DNA of 64,000 nt. Origin: Sulfopaludibacter sp963835555. GTDB lineage: Bacteria; Acidobacteriota; Terriglobia; Bryobacterales; Bryobacteraceae. The notes under the pieces are model-generated. The model was given only the letters and a program-made list of their open reading frames with translations, had not been told where the DNA came from and ran no database searches. Location: the NCBI GenBank assembly GCA_963835555.1, contig CAWIGC010000007.1:158390-222389 (forward strand), given 5' to 3'. Of the stretch, positions 44,779-54,311 are shown piece by piece; within the stretch, counting starts at the first letter, position 1, and each line of letters opens with the position of its first letter. A program made the translations under genes and the position numbers.

Positions 44779-45503
44779 ATGTGCACCAAGACTTCCTGAC
44801 GGCTTCCCCGCGACTTCCTCACGCCTTCCTCCCCCGTGATTGAACTCACTGTGATGATTGGGTTTATTGATTGACTACCTGCTGGTCAGCGGTGTGCCTG
44901 TGGCCAAGTGGAGTTGTCAGCCTGGTTTGCGGGCAGAAGAGGGGTATTGTCGGTCCGGGAAGTGGGCCGGGGTGAGGCGAGTTGGTGGGATGATGGCGGT
45001 GGCAGCGTTGGGCTGGAGTCGGAGAGGAAGTGGAATTGATGGCGCGAATAGCATGGAGCGGGCCGAGGTTGGTCAGGCGAAAGTCTACGGGTTGGCGTAC
45101 GGTTCATCGTTAAGGTCGTCGGACGTGGCGATCTTGAGGATGTCGCCGACGTCAGTTTGAGCCCTGCGTCGTATGAATCCGAGGCGGTAGGTAAACAATT
45201 CGGTGTCAGGGAGGACTGGTTCTGACGGATTTTGCCGCGGCTTCCCGCACGCAACTTCCGGATAGTGCGCGATCCGGGATCAATTTGGGGACAGAGGGGA
45301 AATGTCCTAGCTGGTGTGGCGTAACAATGGAGCGGCACGCTCATCATGAATGCGGGAGACCCGAAACCTGAAGGGCAGAGTGTAAGCGTCTTACGGGGAC
45401 GCTGATGTAAACTCGTTTTGTGGCCGGTGAACGAGAGGCGCGCGTTGCAAGAACCCGAATTTGGAAACAACTCCAGGCACAGAGACCGAGACGATCGTCA
45501 CCG
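44779..45503. other. Non-coding gap with short direct repeats
   Basis: About 725 bases without a convincing gene; frames on both strands have unnatural composition. Just after the replication-relaxation gene, ACTTCCTGACGGCTTCC and ACTTCCTCACGCCTTCC form a 22-base tandem near 44792-44835. It marks the boundary between the conjugation cluster and the accessory block. A transfer origin could lie here, but I see no nic-type sequence I can name. Confidence 0.45.
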
Positions 45504-46644
45504 ATGAAGAGTGACGAGGAGGAAATGCTCGCGCTCATCAAGGAATTCAATGAGAAATGGACGGAAGAACTGGCGAGGATCGGTAGCAACTTCCCGCCCG
45601 ATCCGCCGAACGCTGCATGTCATCACGCCGTCATCACGGGTCTTAGGCTAACGAATTCTACCTGGATGAACGGCAATCCGCCCATGTTGCCTGCGCCCCG
45701 GGGATCTTGTCGAATTCTTCCGAGCCGGGTCGGAAAGCATAAAGATCTGGACTGACAAGAAAGATCATGAGTCCCTGTTGCTTGTAGATATCGATCCAAA
45801 CAGCGTTACAGCGGGCATTTGGCGGACATCCGCCGTGCTGCTCGAGTTGACGATTGCGCTGAGTTGCCTGCAGGAGCACAGCCATGACCTAGGCTACGCC
45901 TGGATCTATCACTTCCAGCCCGGCTCCCCTTTTGACCAGCAGGAACTGCTGGAGGAACTCGATGGCTACCGCACCGGGAACTCTATTATTCAGACAATCG
46001 ATTACTGGTTCGAGGGAGCTGACATTCTGGAGTTGCTCATCCGAAGTGAGGCGTTCTTCGTCGCATCGCAGTTGTTGTGCTACGCCTTCAAGAGCCATTG
46101 GTTTTGCCTCGAATGTGCCTTGGAACCCCCTGAACGTAGACATCACGAGCACCCGGAACCGGACATGTGGAATCTCGCGGCTTCCATTCCCGCGATGGAG
46201 AACGGCATCCTCCAGGCGACGCGCTGCGTGGAGGCCCTCCTCGGAAAGCCGGGCGATCGCGACAACCCCCAGAAGCTCGAGCGCGCAAAGAAGCGGTGGC
46301 GATCATCGGTTACGCTTGATCCGGACGCGGAATTTCCCCTGGTCCAGAAGAGTTACCTCGAGTATTATTACGACCTTTTTGGAAAGCGGAACTTCGCCGC
46401 GCACAGCTATGGCCGCCTTCCACCCGATTTGAGGCGCGCGGAAGCCGTTGCCGCGCAGACTTTTGCGCATATGATCGTACACAACCGGTTCCAGCGGGAC
46501 GCTGTATCGACCGAAGAGGCGCAACGTAGGCTCCAATTCAATTCGCAATTGCTCGAAAACGCCGACCGTTGCATCTTCGGGCGGGGCGGTGGAACAAAGT
46601 TAACCCGCGGAAACGAGATCTTGCCTGAGCAGGTCTCGAAGTAA
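45504..46644 (+). pseudogene. HEPN-like protein, one frameshift
   Basis: About 380 residues after joining two frames near 45705: MKSDEEEMLALIKEFNEKW up to NGNPPMLPAP, then DLVEFFRAGSESIKIW onward. All-helical, no membrane segment. Near the C-terminus GKRNFAAHSYGRLP has the R-x4-H spacing (RNFAAH) of HEPN ribonucleases. No other motif is recognised. HEPN proteins often act as toxins or defence effectors; the position at the edge of a defence-like block agrees. The family is unproven and the gene is broken as read. Confidence 0.5.
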
Positions 46645-46846
46645 CCAGGCCCGACCAGCAGAGGTTCTGAGCCGTGCTTGCAGGTCGAGTACCGTGACCG
46701 TTGTCTGCCAGCGTGCTGGGCTCGAACGCCTTGGGTCGTCGGTGAATGCTGCGATAGGCAGCGTGTATCTCGCATATCCGTTTTCGATAAAATGTAGGCT
46801 CCACGGTGCCGCCCTGGGGAGCGCGAAAATTGGAGGACCAATTGGT

Positions 46847-47479
46847 ATGAATGATATTGGGCAGCTTTACGTCTCTCAAATGCACGACCGCGTAGGCTTT
46901 TTCGCGGCTTGGCCGTTGAACCAGGAGATCAAGATCGGCCATTACGGCCCGATCAAGGGAAAGTTGTTTCAACCTTTCTCGCAACTGATGGGTCTTGTCG
47001 CCCCGGAGGCTCCGGGAAAGGCCACACACGATTACACGATCTCTGCCGACCGTCTGTTGAACGCGCAGGCAAAAGCGCTTGCCGATGCGGGCGTTCCCCA
47101 GGGCCGTGCCCTGTTGGAGGTGCACTTTCATCGCGAAGCCGCCGTCACATTCAGTGCACCGGAGAGCACGATCACCCGAGTGAGCAACATTAAAGCTCTC
47201 GGCGGACGCCTTGTAGAAATGCTCAATGCGGGTGACTGGAACCGACAGCATGCGATTGTAGTGGAGGTCATTACGGCTCCCCTCGCCACCATCATCGCGT
47301 CCGAGAACGCAGGGGCCGAAGTGAAGTTCGAGGTTGCCGCGGATAGTCCGGTTTCGCCTCAGGTGATGGCAAACCTCGACGAGGAGACCCAATTGAAGAC
47401 TTATCGGGGGGTCGGTGCGAAATCCATTGGAAAAGGGCCGTCTGACGCCGCTCTTTCGCTTGGCATTCCTCAAACGTAG
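46847..47479 (+). CDS. Unknown protein at the edge of the CHAT/QueC block
   Basis: 210 residues from ATG 46847, with GGAGGA 9 bases upstream. Mixed alpha/beta, no signal or membrane segment. Noticeable stretches are GFFAAWPLNQEIKIGHYGPI and ITRVSNIKALGGRLVEMLN. I do not recognise the family. Its last 188 bases overlap the convergent ASCH gene, which suggests the ASCH frame is over-long or that the two genes are mutually constrained. Confidence 0.65.
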   Translation: MNDIGQLYVSQMHDRVGFFAAWPLNQEIKIGHYGPIKGKLFQPFSQLMGLVAPEAPGKATHDYTISADRLLNAQAKALADAGVPQGRALLEVHFHREAAVTFSAPESTITRVSNIKALGGRLVEMLNAGDWNRQHAIVVEVITAPLATIIASENAGAEVKFEVAADSPVSPQVMANLDEETQLKTYRGVGAKSIGKGPSDAALSLGIPQT

Positions 47480-48014
47480 GTTCTTGCGCGAGCCGGAGAT
47501 CGCGTTCCGCGGCCCGGCGGGCGAGGCAGTGAAACCGTCCGAGGTCGTCGAGATTGATGACGATGAAACAATGGAAGTTTATTGACCGGCTGAGCTCGGT
47601 GCGGTCAGCTTCAGTCAGTCGATGAAGCGTTTCCTCCGGCACGGTATACAGGCCGACGTCGCCGCTCGCCGGTACTGGCGACTCGAGTCTGCGCGGACGT
47701 GCCAGGACCCAGGCGAAGAGACTCGGTTGGAACGGCCCGCGATCGTGGTGCATCTCACGCCAAGCCTCCCATCGGCGGCTGTCGATGTACTCGATTGACG
47801 TGAGTTCTGCCGAGCCGATATAGCCGCCGTGGAACAGCTCGCCGTATCCGAAGAGAAGTTCCAGGGCCTCGTTCTTCTGTTTGCCGGCATGGATCCAAAT
47901 GCGGCCGCGGTAACTCCGCTGCCATGAGCGGAGCTCGATCGGCTTGCGACCCGAGACGATCATCTCCGCCCAGGGTTGCCGTACGCTAAGCGCCAGCGAA
48001 CCTCCATTCTTCAC
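47292..48014 (-). CDS. ASCH-domain protein
   Basis: About 240 residues from GTG 48014, which overlaps the QueC-like stop as GTGA. The ASCH/PUA-like fold signature is clear at the N-terminus: LALSVRQPWAEMIVSGRKPIE, then RSYRGRIWIHAGK, then GYIGSAELTSIEYID. ASCH domains bind nucleic acid or modified nucleosides; some have RNase activity. The C-terminal 80 residues are Arg/Pro-rich and overlap the opposite gene, so the true end may be nearer 47540. Last gene of the five-gene operon. Confidence 0.78.
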   Translation of the reverse strand: MKNGGSLALSVRQPWAEMIVSGRKPIELRSWQRSYRGRIWIHAGKQKNEALELLFGYGELFHGGYIGSAELTSIEYIDSRRWEAWREMHHDRGPFQPSLFAWVLARPRRLESPVPASGDVGLYTVPEETLHRLTEADRTELSRSINFHCFIVINLDDLGRFHCLARRAAERDLRLAQEPTFEECQAKERRQTALFQWISHRPPDKSSIGSPRRGLPSPEAKPDYPRQPRTSLRPLRSRTR

Positions 48015-49332
48015 ACCTGCCCCTCCGGGACCGAAATCTCGAACGCGCGGCAGAACTCTTCGGCGAAGCGGCGCAGCAGATTCGCGGCCTCTTGCTCCGT
48101 CGGACCTGCGGGTCCGCCGATCAGCGCGCGCGCTTCCGGCGCCAGGTCGGCGATCATCTCGTGATCTCCTGTCGAATGCAACACAATCGTGATCAGCTCT
48201 AGGTACGCCCGGAACGTCGTTCCCAGCTTCCCCCGTTGTATGGCGGCGTTGCGCAAATCGAAGGCGTACCCCGGCCAGCCGTCCCACGCGCCTCTTTCCG
48301 CCTCGAACGGCCGGGCCGTTCGGCGCACGATACAGGGCGTGCAAACGCCGCAGGGCACGGATGGTTTCTTCTTCCATTTGCCCACCCGCCATGCCTGCGA
48401 GTGGCGCCAGCAGGTCTGCGTCTGCCGTAAGATCGCCTCCGCTTTGGAAGGCCCTGCCGATTTTGCGACACTTGCGGCTTCTTCGCGCTTGGTCAGCACT
48501 GCGAAAGGATTCCGAATCTCCAGTTTGCATTCGAATACGGCCTCGAGCAGGCGCTCCATTCGCCTGTGAAATTCCGGGTGCGCGTGTCGTGTGGGGACTT
48601 GGGTGCCTGCCGGAGGAATCGCCATCGTAAGCAATCCGTTCTCATATTGAAAGATGCGGGAGGCGCCGTGGGTCTTTGCCGTGATTGCGCCGAGGGTGAG
48701 AAAGAGGAACGCCCGGATGAGGTCCATGCCTCCTTTCCGCGCCGGCCGGCAAGCCTCCATTGGGCAGGGGAGGCGTACCCGAGGTCGGCCCCAAGCCGCT
48801 GCTGGAGGGTCTTCTGAGTGGTGTAGAACGACACCAGTTGCACGCGCTCCCGCCGTTCCGGGTGCACGCCGGCTCCGCACGCGCTGTCCATCCCACCGGA
48901 AAACAGCAGCACTTCTCGAATGTCGCGTGGCTCGCCGGCGATCGCGTCATATCCGCCGCGTCTCGTCGGCGCTCAAAAGTGAAACTCCATTGGGCCCTAT
49001 TCAAGAAACTTAGGACGGTGGCAAGATGTTTCCCACCCGGACCCGACCAAAAGGTCGTGTCGCGCACAGGAGCGCAAATCTGCCATTCCTTAACCGGGTT
49101 GGTCGGACGCAACGGGATCCCCGATTCGAGCCGGTAGATCGCGCCCGCGAGGTCCAACAGATCGAGCGCGCGGGGCGAGACCCGGGTGGCGCCAAGTGGC
49201 CCCGCCACGGTCCAGAGCGGCGAATCCCCGGGATCAAACGTGTTGCTGCGGCTCGAAAGCCGAACGGATGCCGATCACGCGACACTCGAAGCGTTGTCCT
49301 AAATCTCTTTTCGCAATCGATCTGACAGCCAT
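48011..49332 (-). pseudogene. QueC-like (7-deazaguanine synthase-type) protein, several frameshifts
   Basis: Joined frames give about 435 residues. The N-terminal part (SPRALDLLDLAGAIYRLESG, then ICAPVRDTTFW, then LATVLSFLNRAQWSFTFERR) and the ATP-pyrophosphatase P-loop LLFSGGMDSACGAG match QueC-like proteins of Qat and type IV CBASS defence systems. Then follow FQYENGLLTMAIPPAGTQVP, THP-like TRHAHPEF, IRNPFAVLTK and a CxxC (CGVCTPC). Frame changes lie near 49240, 48950 and 48720. The start at 49332 overlaps the upstream gene. In Qat/CBASS relatives these enzymes modify a partner protein with a deazaguanine base. Confidence 0.75.
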
Positions 49333-50049
49333 TCCGGTTCACCTCTCATGACGCGGAACAAGTGCTTATATCCAACCTGGTCAATATCCTTCCATCCTTT
49401 ATTTTTGAACTTTGTCTCGAAGGACGCGACGATTTGATTGGCTTTGGCTTCGGAGAATTCCCTGATGTGCGCGAGCGCCGACCGGGAAATGCCGGGTTCC
49501 TCCGTGCGCAGGGTCTCCGCTAGGTAATTCGCAAGGAACAACGCAGATGTCGATTTAAAAGGCGCCGGATCCAATTTGGCCAGAACGGCGGCGGCATTAC
49601 CGGTGTCACGAACCACGACGTCGTACTTCACGATTCGCAAGAAGAAGTCTTGAAGCGAAGCCTGTAATGAAGCAACCAGTCTCGGATGTACCGGCGCCGG
49701 TCCATCTTCGGACTGAGGGATTTTGCCAATGCCATCAGGCAACACCTCTCCGCCCGCCACTTTCCAGCGTTTCTCGACCCTTTCCCACGAGCGTTCCTGA
49801 ACCAGCATGACGTGAAGGCTGTGGAGACTCTGCGTAGGCGGCAGCTACGCCCGGATCGGATGAAACGAAACCAATATAGTCCTGCGAGAGTCGCGAGAAG
49901 ACCTTCTGCAGAGCCGCCCAGGCCTTTTCCTTCTTGCGATCGACCTCGGTGAGGCTGCTGCCGACGATGGTGACGAAACCCGCTCCTCCGCCGCCACCGC
50001 GGCCGGAGCCGCCCGATCCGCCGCCTGCGCCGCTGCTTGAGGTGCCCAT
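49299..50049 (-). pseudogene. Gly-rich MGTSSS protein, probable partner of the QueC-like enzyme, one frameshift
   Basis: About 250 residues. The N-terminus is MGTSSSGAGGGSGGSGRGGG, a flexible exposed tail beginning Met-Gly-Thr-Ser as in QatB proteins. A helical body follows (EKAWAALQKVFSRLSQDYIG, then WERVEKRWKVAGGEVLPDGI, then LADYLAET-like helices to LFRVMRGEPEWLSDRL). One indel near 49830 joins AAAYA to QSLHSLHVMLVQERSW. The body does not look like canonical QatB, so this may be a new partner family. The start is 3 bases from the upstream stop and the end overlaps the QueC-like gene. Confidence 0.6.
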
Positions 50050-50051
50050 CG

Positions 50052-51568
50052 CTATCCCGCCTTTTCCCAAACCGATTTCGGAAATCCCGATTGCCAATCG
50101 GCGGCCCAGGCCGGATACCGGCTCTCGAGCTCATGCCACCAATCCGTCCCGGGCTGGTACAGAGCCAGGCCCGCATACAGCACAGCGATCCGCTGACGGT
50201 CCGAGCTCTCGCGCCGCCCCTCGGAGAAAGCAGGATTGGCATCCACCAGGAAGCGTACTCGCGCGAGTTCCTCGCGGGCCGCCTCTAGCTCACCGCGTTT
50301 CGATAGCCGGCGCGCGGCTCGCAGCCGCCTCATCCACGATCACCCGGGCGCCCCAGACGTGTCGTTCAAAGACGGTCAGTGCTCTCACAATTTCCAGCCA
50401 CTTGTTATTTGCGAAAGGAACCCGCGCTCCTCCTGGCCGGGCGCGTCGAGCCAGAACAGCCGGGATTGGGCAATGGCGGCCATCATCAGGTGGTTCGTCT
50501 GCATCGCCTTTTCCCGGCAGAGCTGGAATCGGCGCGACACTTCCTCGATGCTGAAGATTCAGGCGAATCGCTAGCTGTCCGGCGAAGTATTCTAGCTCCG
50601 AGACGACCGCGTGCTGTGTCCAGATGGGGATTGAGCGCCGTGCTTCTGCCACCTTCAATTCCGCTTCCGCAAGCCGGCCCGTGTCCATCAGCGCTTCCGC
50701 GAGATTGCGCACTGTGATTGCGTGATCGAGCCCCGCATATGGAGTGGCTTTCCATTGCTTCGCTATTTTCTTCATATTCCGTGACGGCTTCTGCGGGCTT
50801 GTGTTCGAAGAAATGGGTCAGGCGGGCGAGGTCGTGCCGGCAGCGTAACTCCAGGCCGCGATTTTCCGGAGCTTCCTCCTCCCGGATCGCGGCCAGCGCT
50901 TTTTGGAGCAGTTCGCGGGGCTGCAGTTTCGATCCCTCGAGGCCGCTGGACTTCTGAGCCTCCGCGCGTGTCATGTACCACCCCGCCGCATCACTGGTGT
51001 TCCCGATCTCTTCGGGTTTCAATAGATCGAGCCAGCGAATGGAATTGCGACTGTCACCGAGGGCGAGATGGGCCCAGCTCGCCCCGATCTCGGCACTGCG
51101 TCCGGAAAGTGTGGCCATTCCGGGGGTTACCTGGTCGAAGATTCCCAGGAATGCTGCCGCCCGCCGCTGCGCTTGATAGAGTTCGAGGAGATAGCGCGCA
51201 TTTTCCTGGAGCTTTTCCTGCCAGCCTGCCGCGCGGGCCGGTGGCGGCCAACGAGCCAACAGGATGTCCTCTCGCGTGCTTTCGGCAAGTTTGCGCCTGG
51301 CCACGGGCCCGTCGAGGAATTCATGGGCCGCGCGATGACAATCGGCCAACTGCGTACCGGGGATCCGCCGACCGAAAGTCTGCGCGACTCCGGCCGGCAT
51401 GACGCACCCGGCGGCGGTCTCGAGGACGACACCTCTGTCGATCCAAGGAGCTAGCGGATCGCCCGCGCGTTCGATGTCATCGCGTTCGGCGGGACAGCCG
51501 AGCACCGCCAAGCCGCCGAGAGTCCTTGTATAGCCCAAAGACTCTTGGGGATTTGCGAAGGAGTCCAA
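50052..51568 (-). pseudogene. Helical-repeat (TPR-like) protein, multiple frameshifts
   Basis: About 505 residues from TTG 51568, 3 bases after the CHAT stop with GGAAG upstream. The helical-hairpin repeat pattern is visible: ASWAHLALGDSRNSIRWLDLL, then GWYMTRAEAQKSSGLEGSKL, then HAITVRNLAEALMDTGRLAEA, then KRGELEAAREELARVRFLVD. At least four frame changes occur between 50750 and 50300. TPR modules commonly sense or gate CHAT peptidases. It lies between the CHAT gene and the MGTSSS gene with gaps of only 2-3 bases. Confidence 0.6.
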
Positions 51569-51571
51569 TGT

Positions 51572-53185
51572 TCAATCTTCCTGGGCCCGCTCCGGTGGAA
51601 AATCGCCGGCCAACACGATAACTCGCGCGCTGCCGTCACGTACTCCCTCCCAAAGCCATCGGGGTTCCGGATTGGGCGGCTCCAGAAAGGCAATGATAAA
51701 CAATTCGCTTGCGCAAAGCGAACGCCAGCCAAGGCCCCGGTCAGACTGGATCAGCGCGGCAGCCGTCCGGATGACGGCGCTGCGGTCGTCATCGTGTTCG
51801 ATCGTGCGCGTCACCATCTCCGCCCAATCGCCAAGCTGGAGACTCCACTGTTTTGGCATCCCAGGATGCCGGCGACAGATCGAACCAGAGCACGGTGCCT
51901 GCACTGTTCCTCTGCGAAGCCAGAACCCGGCCCGCCCACTCGAGTCGGGAACTCCGGCTGCGCCAACGGCACTGGTCACCCACAATCGAGAGACATTCGG
52001 CCAAGCAGGAAGTGTTTCAGCGATTCCGCCGTCTCCAATAAGTCTTGCGAGCGAACTCGGCAGAAGCTTCCGGGCGGTGGCCTGTCGTTGCGGTCCTTCC
52101 TCGCGCCGGTCGCTCCATGTGAGAGATGGCGGCGGGCAGCCCTTCGACCAGATGACCGGGCACATCCAGTCTATTGACTGGTGGAGATTCTCCCCTGCGT
52201 GCCGCATTAATGTGCCGCGCACGCGCGCGACCGCGTGATCGAGTGGCCTACCTGAAGCCAGGGCGGTGAAGATTTCGCGCGACGCGAGTTGCGCGGCGGT
52301 ATCCGCAAGCGGCGCCTGGGTTGCGAGTACAGCAGCGACGCCGACGTCGCTCAGCGCTTCCACGAATCTCGGAGCTGAAGTGGGAAGACCGAAACGCGGG
52401 GCCGAACCGGTCTGACACGCCCAGAGCACTACGTACAATGGAGTTCGTCCACCCCTTTGCCGCGCGTTGCGCAGGCAGGTCGCCAATTGTTCCGCCGATA
52501 ACCAGGTGCCGTCTGCGAGCAGCAAGCCGGCCGGGTTATCACGGGCGTGCCCGCTGAACCAAAGTATCGTCGGCCGGTGCGCCAACAACTCGGATTCGAT
52601 GGAAGCGGCGGTGACGGCGATCGCGCGCGGCGGTGTGACTACCTGCCGGCTGGCGAAGTCCAGAGCGGAATAAGAGGACTTGATTGCCGCTTCCTCAGCT
52701 GCGAGATCCAATGTGTCGAGACCGGGTCCCGAAGCGGCTCCCTGGATGCAGAGAACCGTGAGTGCATCATTCAGCTCCGAGGGCTGCAATAGAGCCGCGT
52801 CCGTCCCGGTCTCACGGATGAGGCTCACCTGATCCCAGCGGGCTTTCGGGAGGCCCGCAATCATTCCTTCCCACGGGCGTTCCCAAACCCTTGGGGGCAG
52901 TTGAAGGCGGAATCGGCGGATGCCGGGCTGCTCTCCGCCACATCGGTCGACCCACCATAGCTGAAAATCTCCTCTGGTAGCTAATCGTGAGTACGACTCA
53001 CCGGCTCCTTGCCCGAGGTGTTCTTCCGCCGCATTCCACGCGGGCTGATCGAACAGGACCACGCGACGAAGCGCCGAATCGTTGAACCCAGGCGAATCGT
53101 CGCCTGTCCAACCTAGCAGCACACCTTCTTGGATCGCGGACGGCATAGCGGAAAGATCAAGAAATAGCGGACGGCGCGCGGACAT
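51572..53185 (-). CDS. CHAT-family (caspase-like) peptidase
   Basis: 537 residues. The catalytic dyad is plain: His213 in ILWFSGHARDNPAG and Cys257 in YVVLWACQTGSA, followed by the late CHAT signature (VEALSDVGVAAVLATQAPLA, then IFTALASGRPLDHAVARVRG). The N-terminal 140 residues are beta-rich and may sense the trigger. Between about 51850 and 51950 another frame reads better (RLEWAGRVLASQRNSAGTVL) before the first frame resumes, so two compensating indels are likely and residues about 405-440 as read are probably wrong. First gene of the operon. CHAT peptidases in bacteria act as abortive-infection effectors or activators. Confidence 0.85.
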   Translation of the reverse strand: MSARRPLFLDLSAMPSAIQEGVLLGWTGDDSPGFNDSALRRVVLFDQPAWNAAEEHLGQGAGESYSRLATRGDFQLWWVDRCGGEQPGIRRFRLQLPPRVWERPWEGMIAGLPKARWDQVSLIRETGTDAALLQPSELNDALTVLCIQGAASGPGLDTLDLAAEEAAIKSSYSALDFASRQVVTPPRAIAVTAASIESELLAHRPTILWFSGHARDNPAGLLLADGTWLSAEQLATCLRNARQRGGRTPLYVVLWACQTGSAPRFGLPTSAPRFVEALSDVGVAAVLATQAPLADTAAQLASREIFTALASGRPLDHAVARVRGTLMRHAGENLHQSIDWMCPVIWSKGCPPPSLTWSDRREEGPQRQATARKLLPSSLARLIGDGGIAETLPAWPNVSRLWVTSAVGAAGVPDSSGRAGFWLRRGTVQAPCSGSICRRHPGMPKQWSLQLGDWAEMVTRTIEHDDDRSAVIRTAAALIQSDRGLGWRSLCASELFIIAFLEPPNPEPRWLWEGVRDGSARVIVLAGDFPPERAQED

Positions 53186-53594
53186 GGGGAGACTGGTTCC
53201 GTTCGGCCCTGGTATAGCGGATCGCGCGGAACGAACACTTTCGTCAGTTTGTAGTGTTGGTTTGACGCGTCCCTGGGGATATCGAACTCGGTGACGGAGG
53301 TATTCGACGGACGGTTCGGGACAAATTCCTCAGTAACATCTCTTTTCGCGGAGAACGGAAATCATCTTCACGTCTAACCCGCCGAGCCTGCATGATCACC
53401 CGGCGTTTACCTGTCCTGATCGTCGGCTAAAACGGGAAGTTGAGGTCCGCCGGATAATGTTCCCGCCTACTTCCTGTTGGCGTGTTTTACGGCCATGGAG
53501 CGAAACCAGATGCGGCAAGCCGATTTGATCGTTCCTTATCGCTTGCTCACCTTGGTGGTCATCACTCCACCACCTCGCGCGACAGAGGTGACGA
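53186..53594. other. Intergenic gap upstream of the CHAT operon
   Basis: About 410 bases with no convincing gene on either strand. It should contain the promoter of the CHAT operon and the end of the trypsin-like gene transcript; no clear promoter or terminator was picked out. Confidence 0.45.
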
Positions 53595-54311
53595 TCACCA
53601 AGACTTTCGGCTTCGCTGGATTCGAGGCTGCCGAAAGAGCCCCTCAGCAACGCTCCCACCGATTATCTTGCTATCGAGCGTCAGTAGTTCTTCGATATCC
53701 AGCGCCAAACCCAGTTCCATCTTGCGTTCCTGAAACTCGGCGGTGTGGTGCTTGAGTATCACACCCGTAACGGCATCATAGCCGTTAGGCAATGAAACAA
53801 GCAGCGGCGCGCCAGACAATCCGGGAGGAGGGACAAAAGAAAGTTCGTACCCTGGCGGCTCAGCAGGCAATATCGTCAGGGCCCGCCGGTTAACGACATA
53901 GCCTTTGAAGGCGCGTAGATGAGCCGTGGGCGGCTCAAATCCGAAGGCAAAGCCCATCGCGCTCACGTCTGTCAGAAAACCAAGGGGAGCGAAGTTGAAC
54001 GGCAGAATCTCCGCCTGAAGACCGGGACAGTGCAGAAGGGCCAGATCGATTTCTGCAAATACTTCAGAATCTCGAACAGGTACCCCGTAAAAGTTTCCCG
54101 GCGTAAGGCGCGCAATGAGCACCTCCCCGTCGCTCTGCGCATCTCGAAAGACGTGCGCGGCAGTCAGAAACAGGTTGGGTGCAACACAAAAGGCAGTGCC
54201 GTGGAAAAGACCGTAGCGGAGATCGAACACTCGATCCTCAACATTGTTATGGCCCGCCATAACGACGCAATTCACCGCATGGGGATTCATCATCGCTACT
54301 TTCGATAACAA
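53595..54311 (-). CDS. Trypsin-like serine peptidase (S1/Do fold)
   Basis: 238 residues, no signal peptide, so cytoplasmic. The catalytic triad is visible: His53 in FLTAAHVF, Asp89 in FAEIDLALLHC and Ser166 in PPPGLSGAPLL. The last 15 residues are Arg-rich and may come from an out-of-frame end. It is transcribed in the same direction as the CHAT operon, 410 bases upstream. Cytoplasmic trypsin-like peptidases of this kind recur in bacterial defence loci as effector or sensor modules. Confidence 0.82.
   Translation of the reverse strand: MLSKVAMMNPHAVNCVVMAGHNNVEDRVFDLRYGLFHGTAFCVAPNLFLTAAHVFRDAQSDGEVLIARLTPGNFYGVPVRDSEVFAEIDLALLHCPGLQAEILPFNFAPLGFLTDVSAMGFAFGFEPPTAHLRAFKGYVVNRRALTILPAEPPGYELSFVPPPGLSGAPLLVSLPNGYDAVTGVILKHHTAEFQERKMELGLALDIEELLTLDSKIIGGSVAEGLFRQPRIQRSRKSW

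Noticed and set aside
44886..45470. 194-codon minus-strand frame
   Set aside because: Low-complexity Ser/Pro/Thr-rich text, no domain, no ribosome-binding site; treated as non-coding.
46847..47479. Bacterial gasdermin
   Set aside because: Considered because CHAT and trypsin-like peptidases lie nearby, but there is no N-terminal cysteine and no recognisable gasdermin strand pattern.
47292..53185. Complete Qat or type IV CBASS system
   Set aside because: The QueC-like gene and an MGTS-starting partner fit, but QatA ATPase, TatD (QatD), CD-NTase, TGT-like and OGG-like genes are all absent.
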